Source: Anaerolineales bacterium (GTDB lineage Bacteria > Chloroflexota > Anaerolineae > Anaerolineales > UBA4823). From it: a stretch of 9,020 bases of DNA. The translations under genes and the position numbers were made by a program. The notes below the pieces were generated by a model. It made no database searches. It had not been told where the DNA came from and saw only the letters and a program-made list of their open reading frames with translations. The DNA is taken from contig JAOAHK010000069.1 in the NCBI GenBank assembly GCA_026415275.1, positions 1 to 9,020 of the forward strand, in the 5' to 3' direction. Below are positions 1 to 5,500 of this stretch, piece after piece. Position 1 is the stretch's first letter, and each line of letters starts with the position of its first letter.

Positions 1-710
1 AGTTGCAATCTCTCTAAAAGCAATTCCGGATGCCCATCTGCTTGTAAAAGGATAGCCGCAAGGGTGTTTAATGCCTCTTTTGCCAAAGCGGCAAATTCTG
101 GGTTTGATTTGCTGTTTACAAGGAACTCCAACTGTTTCTGCAAATTCTGAATCATCTCCCCTAGAGAGGGAAGTTGTTGACGAGCCAAGTCCACCGTAGC
201 AGGTGTGACCGGCAAACCTGCAGATTTTACCAACGCAGCAGCGAGCGCATCCCCTTCATGCCATTTGCCAATATGCTGCAGCGCACGATAAATCTCCTCA
301 ATCACGCCCGCTTCTATCGACAGACCACTGGCTAGCAAAGCTTTGGCAATTGCAACTGTTTCGGCATTGACGGGTAACCCCGCTTGCTGCAGGAGTGATT
401 GGATCAGGCGCGGCGAAAGGGGTGCAATTGGTTGCTCGCTTTCTGCTCCCTTGGGAACCAGTTGTAAAGTTATCAGGGATTGGCTCAGATCGCGCACAAT
501 AAATTGCGCCATGCGCCGTTCGACAAGTTGGGCAGCTTGCTCGGATGAAGTTAGACGCGCCACTAATTGAACACCATTGACCGATAAGACAACACGGTCA
601 CCAGAAACTTGCAGCACTTCGGCAGCAATGCGCTGATTCATGCGCAACACTACATCGGTGTTGTCAACGCGCTGCACAATGGCGATCGGCGCAGGCCCAC
701 TTACGTTCAT
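1..710 (-). CDS. FliK-like flagellar protein, partial (C-terminus beyond left edge)
   Basis: An open frame of 236 codons with no stop runs off the left edge. It starts at an ATG (708-710) preceded by GGAG six bases upstream; in-frame ATGs at 722 and 725 are alternatives. Residues 20-85 alternate hydrophobic and polar positions around VSGDRVVLSVNGVQLVAR. This looks like the small beta domain seen in the N-terminal part of many FliK-type proteins (seen as a pattern, not searched). Residues 100-180 are helical, with two related segments containing AGLPV at 110-114 and 164-168. No signal peptide or membrane segment is visible. It follows flgE in the same operon, so a role in hook assembly or length control is inferred. 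A C-terminal Flg_hook domain, if present, lies outside the window. The family assignment is tentative; that it is a real gene is much surer. Confidence 0.72.
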   Translation of the reverse strand, partial: MNVSGPAPIAIVQRVDNTDVVLRMNQRIAAEVLQVSGDRVVLSVNGVQLVARLTSSEQAAQLVERRMAQFIVRDLSQSLITLQLVPKGAESEQPIAPLSPRLIQSLLQQAGLPVNAETVAIAKALLASGLSIEAGVIEEIYRALQHIGKWHEGDALAAALVKSAGLPVTPATVDLARQQLPSLGEMIQNLQKQLEFLVNSKSNPEFAALAKEALNTLAAILLQADGHPELLLERLQ

Positions 711-723
711 TCCTTGCTCCATC

Positions 724-756
724 ATCCTCCCGCAGGATTGAAACCTGCGGGAGGAT
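724..756 (-). promoter_or_regulatory. Perfect 13-bp inverted repeat (hairpin) before the FliK-like gene
   Basis: Arms 724-736 (ATCCTCCCGCAGG) and 744-756 are perfectly complementary around a 7-base loop. In the mRNA the hairpin lies 16 bases after the flgE stop codon, and its 3' arm ends 13 bases before the preferred ATG of the next gene. The 3' arm contains GGGAGGA, a strong Shine-Dalgarno-like sequence that would be buried in the stem. No T-run follows on either strand, so it is not a standard Rho-independent terminator. An mRNA-stabilising or translation-modulating role is inference. Confidence 0.7.
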
Positions 757-772
757 CAATCAAACGAAAAAT

Positions 773-1990
773 TTATCTCTTCAGGTTTACAATCTCCAAT
801 AACATTTCATCTGATGCAGTAATAATGCGCGAAGAGGCTTGGAAGCCACGCTGAGCAACAATCATGTTGGTAAACTCCTGACCAAGGTCAACATTGGAGC
901 CTTCCAAATATCCAGCGGCTATCGTACCCCGCGTTCCTGTGCCAGCTTGCCCAATCGCCGGGTCCCCTGAGTTCGGACCGACCATATAAAGATTTTGTCC
1001 TTGTTGCAGCAAGCCGGCGGGATTGACAAAATTCGCTAACGCCAACTGTCCAATCAAGCGCTGCATCCCATTCGAGTACACACCGACAATTTCACCCGTC
1101 TGTGGTGTGACAAAGAAAGTGGAGAAAGTACCCGCTGCCAAACCATCTTGGAAAGTCATCGAGAGATCACTCTCTGAAGCCAATTGGGTTAACCGGCTTA
1201 GATCGACTGCAAAAGTGAAATCATTTGCACCCGTTATACCGCTAGCGGCAACAGAGACATTTCCAGTGCTGGAGACATACTGACCGTTGGCGTTAAATAC
1301 AAGATTACCACTTCCAGAAACTCCCGTCCCGGACGCTGCCCATGTCCACGTATTGCCTGCGCCGGGTGTAAAAGTGAGGGTTACCGAGTGCAGGTTTCCT
1401 AATGAGTCGTAAACCCCTATAGACACTTGATAGGGTGAGGTCGCTCGGGAGTCAAGGTTACCAAACAACTGGGAGCTACTGGTCTGTTGTGCCAGCGTTG
1501 CTCCTAAAGGCAATTGAATGTCCTGAAGAGCAGCTCCAACATCAATCGTCGGTACTCCGTTAACGAGCGTTGCCATCCAACCCTGAATACGCAGACCGGT
1601 GGCACCATTGACCAAATAGCCCTCAGAGTCCATCTCCAATGAGCCATCGCGAGAGAAGAGGTTCGTCACGGCATTGCGGTAAATAAAGAAGCCATCTCCT
1701 TGAATCGCTAAGTCGGTGTTGCGATTTGTGGATTGCAACATACCTTGTGTAAAAGTCGGAGAAATCACACCCAAGCGCACACCTAAGCCAATTTGAGCAG
1801 GATTAATGCCACCCAAGTTATCCGAGGGTGCTGATCCACTCCACAATGTCTGGGCAAACTGATCTTGGAAAGTGACCCGGCTGGACTTGAATCCGTACGT
1901 ATTGACATTGGCAAGGTTATTCGCCACCACATCCATAAAAGCCTGATGCAGGCTCAAAGAACTAATTGCGGTAAACATCGAGCGTAACAT
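773..1990 (-). CDS. flgE: Flagellar hook protein FlgE
   Basis: This 405-residue protein is the subunit of the extracellular hook, exported by the flagellar type III apparatus. The N-terminus carries the rod/hook/filament family signature: NNLANVNTYGFKSS at residues 24-37, followed by a hook-type FQDQF segment. The C-terminal 47 residues (EGSNVDLGQEF, IVAQRGFQASSRII) form the matching helix that pairs with the N-terminal helix in the assembled polymer. The central region is Gly/Ser/Thr-rich, as in hook surface domains. Its length and its position next to flgD and fliK favour FlgE over the shorter FlgF and FlgG. The ATG at 1990 is supported by AGGAGG (1997-2002) six bases upstream, the clearest ribosome binding site in the window and fitting for a highly made structural protein. 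There is no signal peptide, as expected. Confidence 0.95.
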   Translation of the reverse strand: MLRSMFTAISSLSLHQAFMDVVANNLANVNTYGFKSSRVTFQDQFAQTLWSGSAPSDNLGGINPAQIGLGVRLGVISPTFTQGMLQSTNRNTDLAIQGDGFFIYRNAVTNLFSRDGSLEMDSEGYLVNGATGLRIQGWMATLVNGVPTIDVGAALQDIQLPLGATLAQQTSSSQLFGNLDSRATSPYQVSIGVYDSLGNLHSVTLTFTPGAGNTWTWAASGTGVSGSGNLVFNANGQYVSSTGNVSVAASGITGANDFTFAVDLSRLTQLASESDLSMTFQDGLAAGTFSTFFVTPQTGEIVGVYSNGMQRLIGQLALANFVNPAGLLQQGQNLYMVGPNSGDPAIGQAGTGTRGTIAAGYLEGSNVDLGQEFTNMIVAQRGFQASSRIITASDEMLLEIVNLKR

Positions 1991-2017
1991 GTTTTGCCTC
2001 CTGAAGTTTAGAATTTC

Positions 2018-2046
2018 TCAGGCTTCCTCCAAGAGGGCCAGCCTGA
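2018..2046 (-). promoter_or_regulatory. Intercistronic inverted repeat before flgE
   Basis: The 64-base gap between the TIGR02530 gene and flgE holds the arms TCAGGCT (2018-2024) and AGCCTGA (2040-2046). A short inner stem, CCTC-CAA-GAGG (2026-2036), lies between them, separated by a small internal loop. There is no T-run after it, so termination is unlikely. It lies upstream of, and does not include, the flgE Shine-Dalgarno. It could protect the flgE message or act as a processing site; this is inference from position only. Confidence 0.4.
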
Positions 2047-2054
2047 ATAAGGAA

Positions 2055-2447
2055 TTAATCTGCCAGAACGACACTGTCAATTTGGGTAAACACTCCTTCG
2101 CCGCGTTCTCGGGCATCTAATGCAGTTACCACTAACCGCTGACGGACATTGACGATGAACGCCAAATCATCCATCAGCACCAGCGACTCTTTTCCGCCGC
2201 GCTTTTCCACCTTTTCCACTGCCTGTGCCAAGCGAGCCAAGCCCTCATCTGATAACTGGATTTCACGGCTTTGCAATCGCTTTTGAGCATGGTTGGAAAA
2301 ACGAATTTCCTGCTCACGCGTCTTCTGCTCTAAAGCTTGCGCAAATCCTTGCGCTGACACAGCCGACTTCGTTGTCGATTGAGCAGCAGAAATCGAATTC
2401 GTTTTTTGGACTGAAGGGTTATGATGGATGCGAATCGGATCGGTCAT
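2055..2447 (-). CDS. TIGR02530-type flagellar operon protein
   Basis: This small soluble protein of 130 residues resembles the conserved 'flagellar operon protein' family (TIGR02530), found between flgD and flgE in many Firmicutes-type flagellar operons. The biochemical function of the family is, to my knowledge, not settled. Features that match are FSNHAQKRLQSREIQLS, then a charged helix (LAQAVEKVEKRGGKESLVL), then a beta-rich end with AFIVNVRQRLVVTALD and VFTQIDSVVL. The N-terminal 40 residues are polar and probably disordered. The ATG at 2447 is preferred because GGGAG (2455-2459) sits seven bases upstream; an in-frame GTG at 2453 adds two residues but is too close to that site. It begins 21 bases after the flgD stop. 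A role as a hook-assembly or export accessory factor is inferred from position. Confidence 0.85.
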   Translation of the reverse strand: MTDPIRIHHNPSVQKTNSISAAQSTTKSAVSAQGFAQALEQKTREQEIRFSNHAQKRLQSREIQLSDEGLARLAQAVEKVEKRGGKESLVLMDDLAFIVNVRQRLVVTALDARERGEGVFTQIDSVVLAD

Positions 2448-2468
2448 GCCCACTCTCCCGCGGTTGAG

Positions 2469-2723
2469 TTAGGCTACTTGGTTAAGTTTGATCAAGGTCT
2501 CAATGCCCGCGCTGATCTTTTTCAATTCTTCAAGTGAGGTCAACTGCGCCATTTGGGCGATAAGATCTTTGTCGTTCATCGGCTCTAAGGGATTCTGATT
2601 GCGCAATTGAGCAAGTAAGATCGCCATGAAGGCGTTGGCATCGAAACCATTCAGCGCTGAGGTCGCACTTTGCGCCGCAGCTGATGAGTAAGACAAAGGT
2701 GAAGAAACCGCAGTTATGTTCAT
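2469..2723 (-). CDS. flgD: Minimal hook-capping protein FlgD (N-terminal domain only)
   Basis: FlgD caps the growing hook and directs addition of FlgE subunits. This protein has only 84 residues. It contains the conserved N-terminal block, AFMAILLAQLRNQNPLEPM (residues 31-49) followed by AQMAQLTSLEELKKI, which matches the FlgD signature of a LL.QL..Q.P..P core and an AQ.....LEEL helix. The immunoglobulin-like and Tudor-like C-terminal domains of enterobacterial FlgD are absent, and even Bacillus FlgD is longer. The start at 2723 is chosen because AAAGGAG (2729-2735) lies five bases upstream. An earlier in-frame ATG at 2741, which overlaps the fliK stop as ATGA, has no ribosome binding site. 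The next gene starts 21 bases after its stop, and no in-frame FlgD remnant follows, so this looks like a naturally short form rather than a recent truncation. Confidence 0.88.
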   Translation of the reverse strand: MNITAVSSPLSYSSAAAQSATSALNGFDANAFMAILLAQLRNQNPLEPMNDKDLIAQMAQLTSLEELKKISAGIETLIKLNQVA

Positions 2724-2728
2724 CTTTG

Positions 2729-2735
2729 CTCCTTT
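2729..2735 (-). promoter_or_regulatory. Ribosome binding site deciding the flgD start
   Basis: AAAGGAG lies five bases before the ATG at 2723 and inside the possible longer reading frame that begins at 2741. It lies within the first bases after the fliK stop codon (2738-2740), so ribosomes finishing fliK would be released directly onto it. Confidence 0.75.
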
Positions 2736-2737
2736 CT

Positions 2738-4093
2738 TCATATTCGGTAATCAACTGTAGAACTTGAATCGCGCCATCTCCGCTCGGAAGAGCTTGCAGA
2801 TGATTCATGTTGCTGCGCAGCATTGCCGAAAGTGGCAGGATTGCGATTGGGTGAGCGAAACTCACTCTGCGCAAGGTCAGAGCGATTTTGCGCTTGTCCA
2901 TGCCCCACAGTCAAGCCGCTGAGGTTCACACCAGCTTGAACCAAGCTCTCACGCAGATTATTCAAATCACGTTCTAGCAAGAAAGCCGTTGAAGGATTAT
3001 CGGCATGAAGTACAATTTGCACTCCCTCGGCTTTGGAGATGAGACGCACATCAATACGCCCAAGTTGTTCGGGATAGAGTTGGATGCGCAAGCTGGTTTG
3101 CCCAGATTTCCCAAAGACCTCAAGTTCTCGGGCTACTTGCTGAACGATTTCAGGTCGGTGAGCTTCCGCCAAGCGGGCCGGCTCGATCGGTTTGGCAGAG
3201 GTTGAATTTAGGGGTGGACCACTTGCCTGTGCTATTTCGGGCTTCGCTCCTTCTTTTGCCACAGGTAGCTGCGATTCACTTTCCTTCAACCGATTGACTT
3301 CAGCGACCATAGACTGGCTACTCGCCCGATCCTGAGCAATTTTTGCGGGGACCTCAGGGATTTTCCCGCTTATCGCTTCAGTCGTTTGCGAGATCGTCAC
3401 TTTGCCTGTCTCCTTTGAACCCACAGCCGGTTGAGGAATGTTGCCCTTGTTTACCTCCTCACTTATCTCGCTATCGACGTTTACCTTGGGTTGGGAGACA
3501 GCTTGCACCTTTTCCTCAATAGCATTGGCAGATGGCGCAGTCTCGTTTTGAGTTTGGAGCAATTGAGCAAAGGCATTGTCAAGCGAGGTATTTATGCTCG
3601 CTTCAGTCGCCTTCGGCTGATCGCTCACCGAGTTCATGAGCAACAAATCCGCTGTGGATCCTAAGTTTGGCACTGCCATTTCTGTTAGGCTATCCATCCT
3701 ATTACCATCCTTGATGGATGCAGCACTTGTTTCTAAAGGCATAGGGATTATCGCTAAATCATTCAGCGCGACAACAGCAAGCGCTGCTTCCAGGGGCACG
3801 GCTGACGCAGCAGATGCTTGAGAATCATCGGTTACTTTGGGTGGTGAGTCTTCCTCCTCAACTTCCATCTTGGCTTCATCGCTTGGTAGGGGAGCTTTTG
3901 GTTCATCCTGCTGCACTTGACCTGGTTTTGGGTCAATCCCTTTTGCAGAGGGCTTTTCTGGTGCGCTCTTTGCCTGCTCTAAATAGTCCCGAAAAGACAT
4001 CCCCTCTTCGGGTTGAGGCCGCTTCTCCAACTGTTTCTGCAAAGGCTGAAAGAGCGCCTCGTTGGTGGTTGGTAACAAAAGAACTTCTTTCAC
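2738..4093 (-). CDS. fliK: Flagellar hook-length control protein FliK
   Basis: FliK is an exported ruler that measures the hook and makes the export gate switch from hook to filament substrates. This 451-residue protein has a long N-terminal two thirds rich in Pro, Glu, Ser, Ala and Lys with no globular pattern (about residues 20-310), as expected of the ruler part. A C-terminal Flg_hook domain follows at about 317-400, marked by LRIQLYPEQLGRIDVRL (335-351) and LRESLVQAGVNLSGLTV. The last 50 residues are Ser/Arg/Asn-rich. It starts at GTG (4091-4093), with GGGAGG (4100-4105) six bases upstream overlapping the end of flgB. An ATG two bases earlier is out of frame and is followed at once by TGA. 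The stop is next to the flgD ribosome binding site. Confidence 0.93.
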   Translation of the reverse strand: MKEVLLLPTTNEALFQPLQKQLEKRPQPEEGMSFRDYLEQAKSAPEKPSAKGIDPKPGQVQQDEPKAPLPSDEAKMEVEEEDSPPKVTDDSQASAASAVPLEAALAVVALNDLAIIPMPLETSAASIKDGNRMDSLTEMAVPNLGSTADLLLMNSVSDQPKATEASINTSLDNAFAQLLQTQNETAPSANAIEEKVQAVSQPKVNVDSEISEEVNKGNIPQPAVGSKETGKVTISQTTEAISGKIPEVPAKIAQDRASSQSMVAEVNRLKESESQLPVAKEGAKPEIAQASGPPLNSTSAKPIEPARLAEAHRPEIVQQVARELEVFGKSGQTSLRIQLYPEQLGRIDVRLISKAEGVQIVLHADNPSTAFLLERDLNNLRESLVQAGVNLSGLTVGHGQAQNRSDLAQSEFRSPNRNPATFGNAAQQHESSASSSERRWRDSSSTVDYRI

Positions 4094-4096
4094 ATT

Positions 4097-4498
4097 TTAC
4101 CTCCCGATAATTTGCTTGATCCCAGCAAACTTCCTGCTGATTAACTGGGCTAAGGCTTGATATTGAACGACGGTTTCCGTCATCTGAGTTAATTCGACAT
4201 CGATATCCACGTTATTTCCATCGGCTCGTAAGGCACCTCCTTCTCTAAGGGAAATTTGAAAATGGTCAACGGGTTGGGTAGAACTCAAATGCGCTTTATG
4301 GGTTGTCTGCATCACCACCTTTCCATCTTGATTTAACGCCCGACGCAAAGCCGCCTTAAAATCGACTTTTTGGGCGCGATAGCCTGGAGTATCCACATTC
4401 GATATATTTTGCCCAATGACTTCTTGTTGTGCCGATAAACCATCTAGAGCTTTTTTCAGGGTTTGAACGGTGGAACCGAACAAAATTGGATCGGTCAT
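4097..4498 (-). CDS. flgB: Flagellar proximal rod protein FlgB
   Basis: FlgB forms part of the proximal rod that links the MS ring and export gate to the distal rod. The 133-residue product has the family N-terminus ISNVDTPGYRAQKVDF (residues 32-47), with the D-T-P-G-Y variant typical of FlgB and FlgC. It also has the C-terminal block NNVDIDVELTQMTETVVQYQ (95-114), followed by the ISRKFAGIKQIIG helix, which marks FlgB rather than FlgC. Its length is normal for the family. The ATG at 4498 starts one base after the stop of the transglycosylase gene; GGAG eight bases upstream lies in that gene's final codons. The frame stays open upstream to 4615, but those residues overlap the transglycosylase and are not FlgB-like. 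Its location apart from flgC and fliE is unusual. No signal peptide, as expected for a type III substrate. Confidence 0.93.
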   Translation of the reverse strand: MTDPILFGSTVQTLKKALDGLSAQQEVIGQNISNVDTPGYRAQKVDFKAALRRALNQDGKVVMQTTHKAHLSSTQPVDHFQISLREGGALRADGNNVDIDVELTQMTETVVQYQALAQLISRKFAGIKQIIGR

Positions 4499-4499
4499 C

Positions 4500-5048
4500 T
4501 TATACACTCCATTCCTGAGCAGACTGATAATACTGAAGGACTCTTCGCACATACGTTTGAGTCTCGGAATACGGCGGAATCCCACCATAGCGATCCACTG
4601 CCCCCGGACCGGCATTGTAGGCTGCTAAAGCTAAGCTCACATCGTGCTTGTATTTTTGCAGCAAACGTGCGAGAAACTTTGTTCCGCCAAAGATATTTTC
4701 TTTTGGGTCATAGGGATCTGTCACACCCAAACCGGCAGCCGTTGCTGGCATCAGTTGCATGAGACCCATTGCACCAGCCGAAGAGGTCGCTTTAGGGTTA
4801 AAATTTGACTCGGCTCGAATGACCGCATGGATCAAGTGAGGATCGACATTATATTTTTGGGCTGCCTGTTGAATAATATCGGCAAATTTCCCTTGAATAC
4901 TTTTGTCTCCACCGTCCTGACTTTTACGGCTCACCGCGGGTGGAAGTGTGGTAACGGTTTTATCTTCACCCAAGTATTGATCTAAAAGACGGAAAATCAA
5001 ATCATACAAAATCATCTGATATTGGGAGTTAAAAAAAGATCCATCCAT
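4500..5048 (-). CDS. Lytic transglycosylase (SLT domain), flagellum-associated
   Basis: This enzyme of 182 residues is predicted to cleave the MurNAc-GlcNAc bond of peptidoglycan. Residues 60-178 form a goose-lysozyme-like SLT domain (Slt70/MltE type). The catalytic glutamate is E80 in AVIRAES, followed by [14 protein letters not shown] (91-104) and [13 protein letters not shown] (139-151), with a closing YVRRVLQYY. The first 50 residues hold a helix ([15 protein letters not shown]) and a polar linker, not a cleavable signal peptide or clear membrane anchor. Export through the flagellar apparatus itself, as for the muramidase-bearing FlgJ of enterics, is therefore inferred. The gene overlaps the fliJ stop as ATGA and has GGGAG seven bases upstream of its ATG. 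It abuts flgB, which suggests a role in opening the wall for the rod. The SLT call is firm; the flagellar role is inferred from context. Confidence 0.92.
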   Translation of the reverse strand: MDGSFFNSQYQMILYDLIFRLLDQYLGEDKTVTTLPPAVSRKSQDGGDKSIQGKFADIIQQAAQKYNVDPHLIHAVIRAESNFNPKATSSAGAMGLMQLMPATAAGLGVTDPYDPKENIFGGTKFLARLLQKYKHDVSLALAAYNAGPGAVDRYGGIPPYSETQTYVRRVLQYYQSAQEWSV

Positions 5049-5500
5049 CAGGCTGCTCCCTTCGTTTGACGGAAGGCGCGCGAATTATAAATATCATCCT
5101 GAAGGCGATTCTCGCGACGCACTTCTTCTTTGCGATAGCGTTCTATTTCCTGCTCTTTTAGTTTGTTCAGCGCTTCTGCATCCTGTTTGGCAACAACGAT
5201 TTCCACTTGCTTCTCAGCAATTTGCTGAGCTAATTCTGCTAGACGCGCCTCCTGCTCTGCAATGCGCTGATTGACCATTTGTAAATTCGACCGCAAGCGC
5301 GAAAGCATAAAGAGATCCACATCTCCAACCTGCTGCTTTCCCATCTCTTCCAAGAGTCGGTTGCGGCTGCTCTGCAAGGCTTCTAAAAATGTCTTGCCGC
5401 GCAGTTGCGATTGAACCAAACGGCCTAATTCAATTTCTAGGATCTCTACTCGCGTCTCCCGGTAATCCAGCACAGGTTGCAATGAGAATTTTGGGGTCAT
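5048..5500 (-). CDS. fliJ: Flagellar export protein FliJ
   Basis: FliJ is the small coiled-coil stalk of the export ATPase, comparable to the gamma subunit of F1; it sits in the FliI hexamer and contacts FlhA. This 150-residue protein is almost wholly helical, with heptad-like runs of charged residues and Leu/Ile. The N-terminus [18 protein letters not shown] matches the usual F.LQ.vLd.r opening. The C-terminal charged tract ([23 protein letters not shown]) matches the E....Y..E..R.E...LD.. ending typical of FliJ. Length is normal for the family. The ATG at 5500 overlaps the fliI stop as ATGA, with AGGAGG nine bases upstream, so translational coupling to fliI is likely. Identification rests on pattern and on its place directly after fliI, since FliJ sequences are poorly conserved. 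Confidence 0.92.
   Translation of the reverse strand: MTPKFSLQPVLDYRETRVEILEIELGRLVQSQLRGKTFLEALQSSRNRLLEEMGKQQVGDVDLFMLSRLRSNLQMVNQRIAEQEARLAELAQQIAEKQVEIVVAKQDAEALNKLKEQEIERYRKEEVRRENRLQDDIYNSRAFRQTKGAA

Noticed and set aside
343..570. Plus-strand open frames opposite the left-edge gene and flgE (for example 343-570, 609-854, 1023-1283)
   Set aside because: They lie antisense to minus-strand genes with clear family motifs, lack recognisable domains and convincing ribosome binding sites, and have biased composition.
733..750. CRISPR repeat, because the minus strand reads GTTTCAATCC around the loop
   Set aside because: It occurs once only, with no spacer-repeat periodicity. The resemblance is limited to about ten bases.
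724..756. Rho-independent terminator after flgE
   Set aside because: The stem is strong, but there is no T-run after it on either strand, and the next gene continues in the same direction with a ribosome binding site close behind.
2530..2901. 123-codon minus-strand frame overlapping fliK and flgD
   Set aside because: It is a shifted frame across the fliK-flgD junction; both overlapping genes carry conserved motifs, and this one has none.
4499..4615. Longer flgB start at 4615
   Set aside because: The extra 39 residues overlap the transglycosylase C-terminus in another frame and are unlike any FlgB N-terminus; the ATG at 4498 gives the normal MTDPILFGS-type start and length.
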